Below, in pieces: positions 1 to 4,874 of a DNA stretch of 6,112 nucleotides. Each line of letters begins with the position of its first letter. Positions within the stretch are counted from its first letter, which is position 1. The stretch spans positions 1 through 6,112 of the forward strand of contig JACCYG010000161.1 in assembly GCA_013696595.1 (NCBI GenBank). The letters are read 5' to 3'. The notes under the pieces are model-generated. The model did no database searches, had not been told where the DNA came from, and saw only the letters and a list, made by a program, of their open reading frames with translations. The translations under genes were made by a program, and so were the position numbers. The DNA is from Actinomycetota bacterium. GTDB lineage: Bacteria; Actinomycetota; Thermoleophilia; Gaiellales; Gaiellaceae.

Positions 1-9
1 GAGTCGAGG

Positions 10-330
10 ATGGCGCGCGCGCGCGCGAGAAAGCCGTCCGAGCGCGGCCCGCTCGTACGGTTGCCCAAGCCGGAGCACTCCAGGGGTCAGCGGAAGGAGC
101 GGCGCGGAATCGTCGTCTCGAGCGCGATGGACAAGACGATCGTCGTCCGGGTCGAAACCGTCAAGCCCGACCGCCGGTACAAGAAGGTCGTCCGGCGCTC
201 AGCGAAGTTCCACGCGCACGACGAGCAGAACGCCGCCCATGTCGGAGACCTCGTCCGCATCGTCGAGACGCGCCCGCTCTCGAAGACGAAGAACTGGCGC
301 CTGGCCGAGGTAGTCGAGCAAGCGAGATGA
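10..330 (+). CDS. rpsQ: 30S ribosomal protein S17
   Basis: S17 is a primary 16S rRNA-binding protein of the small subunit. The 106-residue product has the S17 core from about residue 28, including MDKT (40-43), the HDE segment (70-72) and the signature GDLVRIVETRPLSKTK (79-94). Usual S17 proteins are about 80-90 residues, so roughly 27 basic residues are extra at the N-terminus. I chose ATG 10; TTG 61 (residue 18) is an alternative that would remove most of the extension, but no SD is seen before it. The frame is open to the left edge, so the true start could lie further upstream. Upstream rpmC (L29) is expected from the canonical order but is not visible. The stop lies 4 nt before rplN, which suggests translational coupling. 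Identity is certain; the start is not. Confidence 0.95.
   Translation: MARARARKPSERGPLVRLPKPEHSRGQRKERRGIVVSSAMDKTIVVRVETVKPDRRYKKVVRRSAKFHAHDEQNAAHVGDLVRIVETRPLSKTKNWRLAEVVEQAR
13..27 (+). repeat. Alternating GC dinucleotide run at the start of rpsQ
   Basis: Fifteen bases of uninterrupted alternating G and C, (GC)7G, begin right after the presumed ATG of rpsQ and encode the Ala-Arg repeat at residues 2-7. Alternating GC is the classic Z-DNA-prone sequence and can slip during replication. A change in copy number would shift the reading frame if translation begins at ATG 10, but not if it begins at TTG 61. It may be only a by-product of Ala/Arg codons in a GC-rich genome. Confidence 0.6.
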
Positions 331-334
331 CGGG

Positions 335-703
335 ATGATCCAGCAGGAGTCCAACCTTCGCGTCGCGGACAACACGGGAGCCCGGTCGCTTCTGTGCATC
401 CGCGTGCTCGGCGGCTCGAACCGCCGCTACGCGCGCGTGGGCGATGTGATCGTCGGGACGGTCAAGGTTGCGACTCCGCAGGGCACGGTGAAGAAGGGCG
501 AGGTCGTCAAGGCCGTCGTCGTCCGGACGAAGAAACCGTTCGGACGCAACGACGGCACCTCGATCGCGTTCGACGAGAACGCCGCTGTGATCATCGACAA
601 CGCGAACAACCCGCGCGGAACGCGCATCTTCGGACCGGTCGCGCGCGAGTTGCGCGAGAAGAACTTCATGAAGATCGTCTCGCTCGCCCCGGAGGTTCTC
701 TGA
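335..703 (+). CDS. rplN: 50S ribosomal protein L14
   Basis: L14 binds 23S rRNA at the subunit interface and forms an intersubunit bridge. The 122-residue product is the normal family length. It starts MIQQES, has the conserved RVADNTGAR (9-17), and carries the L14 signature around residues 84-106, AVIIDNANNPRGTRIFGPV followed by ARELR. The ATG lies 4 nt after the rpsQ stop with only weak SD-like purines (GAGATGA) in the end of rpsQ, so initiation is probably coupled to rpsQ translation. A 58-nt gap, long for this operon, follows before rplX. Nothing is odd in the protein. Confidence 0.98.
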   Translation: MIQQESNLRVADNTGARSLLCIRVLGGSNRRYARVGDVIVGTVKVATPQGTVKKGEVVKAVVVRTKKPFGRNDGTSIAFDENAAVIIDNANNPRGTRIFGPVARELREKNFMKIVSLAPEVL

Positions 704-730
704 TGACGTTCGGGCGAGGCGATGGCGTAG

Positions 731-757
731 GGGCCGATCGTCATCGGCCCGGGAGGG
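731..757 (+). promoter_or_regulatory. Competing hairpins at the rplX ribosome binding site
   Basis: The rplN-rplX gap contains a perfect 8-bp stem, gggccgat (731-738) with atcggccc (743-750), loop cgtc. Immediately after it lies the rplX SD core GGAGG (752-756), 5 nt before ATG 762. A second, incompatible stem can form from ggccc (746-750) with gggcc (755-759), closing a GGGA loop of the GNRA class and burying part of the SD. The first structure leaves the SD free; the second hides it. The pairing is read directly from the sequence. That it regulates anything is inference, and short GC-rich stems arise by chance in such DNA. Confidence 0.4.
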
Positions 758-761
758 CCCA

Positions 762-1133
762 ATGGCAACGAGGATGAAGATCAAGAAGGGCGATCTCGTC
801 CAGGTGATCGCGGGCAAGGACCGCGGAAAGCAGGGGCGGATCATCGAGGCCCAGCCCGACGAGCGCCGCGTGATCGTCGAGAACCTGAGCGTGGTGAAGA
901 AGCATCGCCGCCCGCGGGCGATGCGCGATTCGAGCCGGATGGGGCAGCCCCAGATCCAGCCCGGCGGCGTCTTCGACGTCGCGTCGCCGGTCCCGGTCTC
1001 GAACGTGATGATCGTCTGCCCGACGTGTAACCGCGCAACGCGGGTCGGCTACGAGTTCCGCGAGTCCAAAGGTCGTCAGGTGAAGTACCGCGTCTGCAAG
1101 CGCGCCGACTGCGGAGAGGTGCTCGACAGGTAA
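762..1133 (+). CDS. rplX: 50S ribosomal protein L24
   Basis: L24 is an early-assembly 23S rRNA-binding protein near the exit tunnel. The 123-residue product has the N-terminal KOW segment (about residues 6-40, KIKKGDLVQVIAGKDRGKQG), the NLSVVKKHRR segment (41-50) and the IQPGG region (65-69). Four C-terminal cysteines, C86, C89, C112 and C117 (CPTC and CKRADC), form a probable zinc-ribbon-like site. Some L24 proteins have this and others, including that of E. coli, do not. ATG 762 is chosen because GGAGG lies 5 nt upstream; Met5 (774) resembles the common family start but its only GAGG abuts the codon. The stop overlaps the rplE start as TAATG. In E. coli this junction is where S8 represses the operon; I see no obvious equivalent here. 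Confidence 0.97.
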   Translation: MATRMKIKKGDLVQVIAGKDRGKQGRIIEAQPDERRVIVENLSVVKKHRRPRAMRDSSRMGQPQIQPGGVFDVASPVPVSNVMIVCPTCNRATRVGYEFRESKGRQVKYRVCKRADCGEVLDR

Positions 1134-1726
1134 TGGCGACGAAAACCAAAGAAAAGCCCAAAGCGAAGTCGAAGAACGGCTACGAGCCGCGCCTGAAGCA
1201 GCGCTATGACGCTGAGGTTCGCGAGCGCCTGAAGGCAGAGCTCGGCTACGGCTCGATCATGCAGGTCCCGCGCATCGAGAAGATCACCGTCAACATGGGC
1301 GTCGGCGAAGCGAAGACGAACTCGAAGGCGCTCGACAGCGCGGTCGAAGAGCTCACGATCATCGCCGGCCAGCGCGCGCAGATTCGCCGCGCGCGGAAGT
1401 CGATCGCCGGCTTCAAGATCCGCGAGGGGATGCCGATCGGCGCGAAGGTCACGCTTCGCGGCGCGCGCATGTACGACTTTCTCGACCGGCTGGTCTCGAT
1501 CGCGCTTCCACGCATCCGTGACTTTCGCGGGCTCTCGCCGCAGAGCTTCGACGGGCGCGGCAACTTCTCGCTCGGCGTCCGCGAGCAGATCATCTTTCCC
1601 GAGATCAACTACGACGACGTCGACGCCGTGCGCGGTCTCGACGTCGCCATTACGACGACCGCGAAGACCGACGAGGAGGGGCTCGCGCTTCTGCGCGAGC
1701 TCGGGCTCCCGTTCCGGTCGGAGTAG
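1133..1726 (+). CDS. rplE: 50S ribosomal protein L5
   Basis: L5 binds 5S rRNA and the P-site tRNA elbow as part of the central protuberance. The 197-residue product is slightly longer than the usual 178-187 because of a Lys-rich N-terminal stretch (residues 1-14). Conserved blocks are VPRIEKITVNMGVGEA (45-60), IAGFKIREGMPIG (91-103), LPRIRDFRGL (125-134) and GNFSLGVREQIIFPEI (143-158). The start is fixed by the one-base TAATG overlap with rplX; a GGAGAGG purine run lies about 13 nt upstream inside rplX. The stop codon TAG forms part of the TAGGAGGT SD that serves rpsN. Confidence 0.98.
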   Translation: MATKTKEKPKAKSKNGYEPRLKQRYDAEVRERLKAELGYGSIMQVPRIEKITVNMGVGEAKTNSKALDSAVEELTIIAGQRAQIRRARKSIAGFKIREGMPIGAKVTLRGARMYDFLDRLVSIALPRIRDFRGLSPQSFDGRGNFSLGVREQIIFPEINYDDVDAVRGLDVAITTTAKTDEEGLALLRELGLPFRSE

Positions 1727-1742
1727 GAGGTAGTTAGACCGT

Positions 1743-1928
1743 ATGGCCAAGAAGAGCCTGATCGTGAAGGCAGCGCGGCCGCAGAAGTTCTCGTCGCGCC
1801 GATACAGCCGCTGCAACCGCTGCGGACGGCCTCGCGCCGTCTACAAGAAGTTCGGACTGTGCCGGATCTGCCTGCGCGAGCTGGCCCATGAAGGCGCGAT
1901 CCCGGGCATGACAAAAAGTTCTTGGTAA
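1743..1928 (+). CDS. rpsN: 30S ribosomal protein S14, zinc-binding type (type Z)
   Basis: S14 sits in the head of the small subunit. The 61-residue product is the short zinc-containing form: cysteines C24 and C27 (CNRC) and C40 and C43 (CRIC) form the four-cysteine site. The longer zinc-free form is about 89-101 residues. The C-terminus GAIPGMTKSSW fits the family, which typically ends in Ser-Trp. The SD GGAGG (1726-1730) lies 12 nt before the ATG, a slightly wide spacing. The last codons (AAA AGT TCT TGG) and the TAA stop lie inside a perfect palindrome (1914-1941) and are AT-richer than the rest of the gene. The symbol rpsZ is also used for this type. Confidence 0.97.
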   Translation: MAKKSLIVKAARPQKFSSRRYSRCNRCGRPRAVYKKFGLCRICLRELAHEGAIPGMTKSSW

Positions 1929-1941
1929 ACCAAGAACTTTT
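1914..1941 (+). terminator. Perfect 13-bp palindrome over the rpsN stop codon, terminator-like
   Basis: Left arm 1914-1926 (aaaagttcttggt) is perfectly complementary to right arm 1929-1941 (accaagaactttt) with two bases between; a realistic fold has a 12-bp stem and a TAAA loop containing most of the rpsN stop codon. The stem core GTTCTTGG/CCAAGAAC followed by four Ts resembles an intrinsic terminator, and the flanking A-run makes it symmetrical on both strands. The T-run is short and downstream genes must be expressed, so a partial attenuator, an RNA-processing site or a 3'-end stabiliser is more likely than a full terminator. The structure is directly visible; the role is inferred. Confidence 0.5.
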
Positions 1942-1991
1942 GAGGAGTGAGAGTTGATTTGTTGAAAAGAGCAGAAGTCGAGATTTTTGGT

Positions 1992-2024
1992 CGAGCTTTT
2001 GCCTCCGAAGGAGGGAAAAGCTCG
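1992..2024 (+). promoter_or_regulatory. Hairpin sequestering the rpsH ribosome binding site and start
   Basis: The arms cgagctttt (1992-2000) and aaaagctcg (2016-2024) pair perfectly over 9 bp. After one G-G mismatch (2001/2015), cctcc (2002-2006) pairs with ggagg (2010-2014) around a GAA loop. The right arm contains the whole rpsH SD GGAGG and ends on the first base of the GTG start codon; the left arm carries a literal anti-SD, CCTCC. Folded, it should block initiation at rpsH. It lies in a 95-nt gap of about 44 % GC between GC-rich genes. A translational switch is the natural reading, opened by a protein, another RNA fold or a passing ribosome; the trigger is not evident. Confidence 0.6.
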
Positions 2025-2419
2025 TGCTGACTGATCCCGTCTCGGACATGCTGACCCGGATCCGGAATGCCAACAAGGCGCTCCAGGAGACCGTCGAGAT
2101 GCCTTCGTCCAACATGAAGGTGGAGATCGCGCGCCTCCTCAAGGAGGAGGGCTACGTCAAGGACTATCGTGTGGAGAAAGGGCCGTCCTTCGATACGCTT
2201 GTGGTAGAGCTCAAGTTCGGTCGAAACCGCGAGCGGGTCATCACCGACCTGAAGCGCGTCTCGAAGCCCGGACGGCGAGTGTACGCCCGCAAGGACCGCC
2301 TCCCACGTGTCCTCGGCGGGATGGGTACGGCGATCCTGTCCACCTCGACAGGCCTCGTCACGAGCCGGCGCGCGCAGGAGCTCGGCGTCGGCGGCGAAGT
2401 CGTGTGTTTTATCTGGTGA
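2024..2419 (+). CDS. rpsH: 30S ribosomal protein S8
   Basis: S8 binds the central domain of 16S rRNA and, in E. coli, also represses the spc operon by binding its mRNA. The 131-residue product is normal length. It begins MLTDPVSDMLTRIRNA (1-16) and has the family signature GTAILSTSTGLVTSRRA (101-117), ending in EVVCFIW. The start is GTG 2024, chosen because the protein begins there by family alignment and GGAGG (2010-2014) lies 9 nt upstream; this SD is inside a strong hairpin. The gene is flanked by palindromes at 1914-1941 and 2414-2441, the second covering its own stop codon. This setting suggests expression is controlled separately from its neighbours, possibly by S8 itself (inference). 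Confidence 0.97.
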   Translation: MLTDPVSDMLTRIRNANKALQETVEMPSSNMKVEIARLLKEEGYVKDYRVEKGPSFDTLVVELKFGRNRERVITDLKRVSKPGRRVYARKDRLPRVLGGMGTAILSTSTGLVTSRRAQELGVGGEVVCFIW

Positions 2420-2441
2420 AAAATCTGACGATTTTTCACCA
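2414..2441 (+). promoter_or_regulatory. Perfect 12-bp palindrome over the rpsH stop codon
   Basis: Left arm 2414-2425 (tggtgaaaaatc) pairs perfectly with right arm 2430-2441 (gatttttcacca), loop tgac. The left arm contains the last Trp codon and TGA stop of rpsH. Unlike the palindrome after rpsN, no T-run follows the stem (next bases are CTAGAAGG), so it is not a standard intrinsic terminator. It ends 23 nt before the rplF start and just before the weak purine tract that serves as its SD. Possible roles are a 3'-end stabiliser, an RNase site or a modulator of rplF initiation. Confidence 0.45.
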
Positions 2442-2464
2442 CTAGAAGGAAGAAGAAGAATCAC

Positions 2465-2998
2465 TTGAGCCGAATCGGAAAAAGCCCAGTCCAACTCCCC
2501 ACCGGCGTGAACGTCTCGATCTCGCCCGGCCGCGTCATGGTGAACGGGCCCCTCGGCGAGCTCTCACAGCAGATTCCACAGCGGATCGTGGTCGAGCAGG
2601 CCGACGGTGAGCTCCTCGTGAAGCGGCCGACGGAGCGCGGGGAGGACCGGGCGCTCCACGGTCTCACGCGCTCGCTTGTGGCGAACATGGTTGAGGGCGT
2701 CACGAAGGGGTTCGAAAAACGGCTTCAGATCCAGGGCGTGGGCTATCGCGCTGCGCTCCGCGGCCAGGCGCTCGAGCTGAACGTCGGGTATTCGCATCCG
2801 GTCGTGATGCAGCCGCCGGACGGGATCACGTTCGAGGTGCCGACACCGACCGAGATCACCGTCAAGGGGATCGACAAGCAGCGTGTCGGGCAGGTCGCCG
2901 CCGAGGTGCGCAAGGTGAGGCCGCCCGAGCCGTACAAGGGGAAGGGCATCCGGTACGAAGGCGAGCATGTCGCCCGCAAGGTCGGGAAGCGAGCGTAA
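2465..2998 (+). CDS. rplF: 50S ribosomal protein L6
   Basis: L6 lies near the factor-binding site of the large subunit and contacts the sarcin-ricin loop region. The 177-residue product is the standard length, with two repeated L6 folds: it starts SRIGKSPVQLP (2-12), the middle holds KRLQIQGVGYRA (85-96), and the C-terminal signature is PPEPYKGKGIRY (153-164). The start is TTG 2465, since the family's conserved N-terminus begins exactly there and no ATG is nearby. The SD is weak: GAAGGA (2445-2450) is 14 nt away and merges into a GAAGAAGAA purine tract. The TAA stop is directly followed by the ATG of rplR. Confidence 0.97.
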   Translation: MSRIGKSPVQLPTGVNVSISPGRVMVNGPLGELSQQIPQRIVVEQADGELLVKRPTERGEDRALHGLTRSLVANMVEGVTKGFEKRLQIQGVGYRAALRGQALELNVGYSHPVVMQPPDGITFEVPTPTEITVKGIDKQRVGQVAAEVRKVRPPEPYKGKGIRYEGEHVARKVGKRA

Positions 2999-3358
2999 AT
3001 GATGCCCACGTTGACCGTGAGAGAAGCGCGCGAGCGGCGCCATCGCCGCGTTCGCCGTCACGTCGTCGGCACCGCAGAGCGGCCGCGGCTCGTCGTCTTC
3101 CGGTCGAACCGCGGTATCGAGGCGCAGCTTGTGGACGACCTCGAGCGCAAGACGATCACGTCGGCGAACCATCTCGGCCTCAAGAAGACGTTCAAGGGAT
3201 CGAAGACCGACCAGGCGAGCGAGGTCGGAAAGCTTCTGGCCCAGGCGGCGAAGAAGGCGGGGATCGAGGCGGTCGTCTTCGACCGCGGCGGCTACCTCTA
3301 CCACGGGCGCGTCAAGGCTCTCGCGGACGGAGCCCGCGAAGGAGGCCTCAAGTTTTGA
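2999..3358 (+). CDS. rplR: 50S ribosomal protein L18
   Basis: L18 binds 5S rRNA and, with L5, anchors it in the central protuberance. The 119-residue product is normal length, with a very basic N-terminus (RERRHRRVRRHV, 11-22), the RPRLVVFRSN block (28-37) and the C-terminal signature FDRGGYLYHGRVKALADGAR (94-113). There are two consecutive ATG codons, 2999 and 3002; the first directly abuts the rplF stop, and GGGAAG in the end of rplF provides an SD for either. Residue 1 is therefore uncertain by one codon. A 43-nt gap follows before rpsE with only weak 4-bp pairings. Confidence 0.97.
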   Translation: MMPTLTVREARERRHRRVRRHVVGTAERPRLVVFRSNRGIEAQLVDDLERKTITSANHLGLKKTFKGSKTDQASEVGKLLAQAAKKAGIEAVVFDRGGYLYHGRVKALADGAREGGLKF

Positions 3359-3401
3359 CCACTAACCACCCGGTTCGTGCTCGGAATCGAGGGAGACGCT
3401 G

Positions 3402-3989
3402 ATGGCATTTGACGTAGCCGAATCGAGAGAGCTCAAGGAGCGCGTCGTCGAGATCAACCGTGTCGCCAAGGTCGTCAAGGGCGGCCGGCGGTTCTCGTTT
3501 ACCGCGCTCGTCGTGATCGGGGACGAGGTCGATCGCGTTGGCGTTGGCTACGGCAAGGCCCGCGAGGTCCCGCTCGCGATCTCCAAAGCCGTCGATGACG
3601 CGAAGAAGAACATCTTCGAAGTCCCGAAACACGGCTCGACCATCACGCACGAGGTCCTCGGGTCATTCGACGCGGCGCGCGTGCTTCTCCGGCCCGCGAG
3701 CGAGGGAACCGGCGTGATCGCAGGCGGCGGTGTCCGCGCCGTTCTCGAGCTCGCCGGGATCCACGACGTCCTCTCGAAGAGCCTCGGCACCCCGACTCCG
3801 ATCAACATGCTGAAGGCGACGGTCGACGGCCTCAAGCAGCTGCGCCGTCCCGAGGACGTCGCGCGCATTCGAGGGAAGTCGATTTCCGACGTCTTGCCGC
3901 TTCCGCAGATTCGTAGCGGAGGGGCGCCGGAGCGCTCCGACGAGCAACCCGTCACTGCAATCGAAGAGACGGAGACAGAAGAGAGCTGA
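3402..3989 (+). CDS. rpsE: 30S ribosomal protein S5
   Basis: S5 lies at the mRNA entrance of the small subunit and affects decoding accuracy. The 195-residue product has the N-terminal double-stranded-RNA-binding-like domain (about 12-77: VEINRVAKVVKGGRRFSF, then VGVGYGKAREVPLAI) and the C-terminal domain with RPASEGTGVIAGGGVRAVLE (97-116), AGIHDVLSKSLGTPTPIN (118-135) and a final helix. Residues from about 174 form a short tail rich in Glu, Ser and Thr, ending IEETETEES. The ATG has a good SD, GGGAG (3391-3395), 6 nt upstream. The stop overlaps the rpmD start as TGATG. Identity is firm. Confidence 0.98.
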   Translation: MAFDVAESRELKERVVEINRVAKVVKGGRRFSFTALVVIGDEVDRVGVGYGKAREVPLAISKAVDDAKKNIFEVPKHGSTITHEVLGSFDAARVLLRPASEGTGVIAGGGVRAVLELAGIHDVLSKSLGTPTPINMLKATVDGLKQLRRPEDVARIRGKSISDVLPLPQIRSGGAPERSDEQPVTAIEETETEES

Positions 3990-4168
3990 TGGCGAAGCTC
4001 ACGATCACGCAGACGCGAAGCCAGATCGGCGAGACCCAGAGCCATCGGGGAACGCTCCGCGCGCTCGGGCTCGGGAAGATCGGCCGTACGGTCGAGCGTG
4101 ACGACTCGCCGGCGACGCTCGGCATGCTCCGCAAGGTCCGACATCTCGTGAAGATCGAGGAGTCCTGA
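3989..4168 (+). CDS. rpmD: 50S ribosomal protein L30
   Basis: L30 is a small single-domain 23S rRNA-binding protein. The 59-residue frame reads MAKLTITQTRSQIG at its start, then the diagnostic block TLRALGLGKIGRTVERDD (22-39), then LGMLRKVRHLVKIEES (44-59). Length and motifs match the family closely. It is locked between rpsE and rplO by TGATG overlaps at both ends (its start overlaps the rpsE stop and its stop overlaps the rplO start), so translation is probably coupled through all three genes. GGAG and GAAGAGAG purines in the end of rpsE are possible SDs. It is short and easily missed, but there is little doubt about it. Confidence 0.96.
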   Translation: MAKLTITQTRSQIGETQSHRGTLRALGLGKIGRTVERDDSPATLGMLRKVRHLVKIEES

Positions 4169-4830
4169 TGCCGCCTGCCGAGGAAGACCTCACCCTCTCG
4201 AACCTGAAGCCTGCTCAGAAGCGCAAGGCGCGCAAGCGCATCGGCCGCGGGCTCGGCTCGGGCAAAGGCCGCTACTCCGGCCGCGGGATCAAGGGCCAGA
4301 AGTCACGCGCAGGCTCGCACACGATGCGGCCGGGCTTCGAGGGCGGCCAGATGCCGATCTACATGCGCCTGGGCAAGCTGCCGGGCTCGACGTCGAAGGA
4401 CGCGATGCCGATCGGGCCGCATCGGACGCACACCGTCCCGGTGAACCTCAGCGACCTCGAACGCGTCTTCGACGCGGGCGCGAAGGTCGACCTCGAGGCG
4501 CTTGTCGAGAAGCGTCTGATCCAGAACACGAAGATCGACGTCAAGATCCTCGGCAACGGCGAGCTGAAGAAGAAGCTGTCCGTCACGGCGCACGCCTTCT
4601 CGGCGTCGGCGCGCGAGAAGATCGAGGCGGCAGGCGGTTCGGCCACTGCCCTCCGCGAGCCCGTCGAGAAGAAGAAGAAGACGAGAAAGAAGCCGAAGCC
4701 GCCGGCCGGAGATGCGCCCGCCGCCGAGGCTCCGACGGACGAAGAGTCCACCGCAACCGAAGACTCGCCCTCCCCCGAGGAGACGCCCGAGACCTCGCCT
4801 GAGGCGTCTGAGGACGACACGAATGCCTAG
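4168..4830 (+). CDS. rplO: 50S ribosomal protein L15 with a long charged C-terminal tail
   Basis: L15 is a 23S rRNA-binding protein needed in late large-subunit assembly. The core shows LSNLKPAQKRKARKRIGRG (10-28), GSGKGRYSGRGIKGQKSRAG (30-49) with its basic glycine-rich extension, GFEGGQMPIYMRLGKLPG (56-73), and ends near residue 163 (KIEAAGGSATALR). Residues about 164-220 are extra: a Lys/Arg cluster (168-178, KKKKTRKK) followed by an acidic tail rich in Glu, Asp, Pro, Ser, Thr and Ala with no predicted fold. Usual bacterial L15 is about 145-150 residues; this one is 220. The ATG is fixed by the TGATG overlap with rpmD and the SD GAGGAG (4157-4162), 5 nt upstream. Confidence 0.96.
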   Translation: MPPAEEDLTLSNLKPAQKRKARKRIGRGLGSGKGRYSGRGIKGQKSRAGSHTMRPGFEGGQMPIYMRLGKLPGSTSKDAMPIGPHRTHTVPVNLSDLERVFDAGAKVDLEALVEKRLIQNTKIDVKILGNGELKKKLSVTAHAFSASAREKIEAAGGSATALREPVEKKKKTRKKPKPPAGDAPAAEAPTDEESTATEDSPSPEETPETSPEASEDDTNA

Positions 4831-4863
4831 GGCCGTTTCTCTCCGCAGAAGCAGCATAAGGCT

Positions 4864-4868
4864 GGAGG
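4864..4868 (+). promoter_or_regulatory. Shine-Dalgarno site that fixes the secY TTG start
   Basis: GGAGG lies 6 nt before TTG 4875 in the 44-nt rplO-secY gap. No ATG or GTG in the secY frame lies nearby, and the SecY family N-terminus begins at this TTG, so the site decides the start. A weak 4-bp pairing, AGGC (4859-4862) with GCCT (4868-4871), could enclose it but is too short to claim as regulation. Confidence 0.8.
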
Positions 4869-4874
4869 CCTGAG

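Noticed and set aside
1..9. The end of rpmC (L29)
   Set aside because: Expected from gene order, but no stop codon or L29 residues can be recognised in these nine bases.
394..777. + strand frame overlapping rplN and the rplN-rplX gap
   Set aside because: Its product is Arg/Gly-rich without motifs, and it lies out of frame over L14, whose identity is certain.
161..844. Long open frame on the - strand opposite rpsQ, rplN and the start of rplX
   Set aside because: The composition is Arg/Asp-rich with no recognisable motif, and it crosses three real genes on the other strand; it is a GC-bias shadow.
1914..1941. Full operon-ending intrinsic terminator after rpsN
   Set aside because: The T-run is only four bases and is part of the stem symmetry, and the essential genes rpsH to secY follow on the same strand without a convincing new promoter. 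Kept only as a terminator-like or attenuator candidate.
1959..1987. Possible internal promoter, TTGTTG and GATTTT with 17-nt spacing, before rpsH
   Set aside because: Each box matches only about three of six consensus bases, which is expected by chance in an AT-rich stretch. A transcription start map would be needed.
2438..3363. Shared ACCACTA after both rpsH (2438-2444) and rplR (3357-3363)
   Set aside because: Seven bases seen twice is too little to call a repeat; no longer similarity surrounds it.
3359..3401. Small hairpins in the rplR-rpsE gap (AACC/GGTT at 3364-3375, CTCG/CGAG at 3380-3391)
   Set aside because: Only 4-bp stems, expected by chance.
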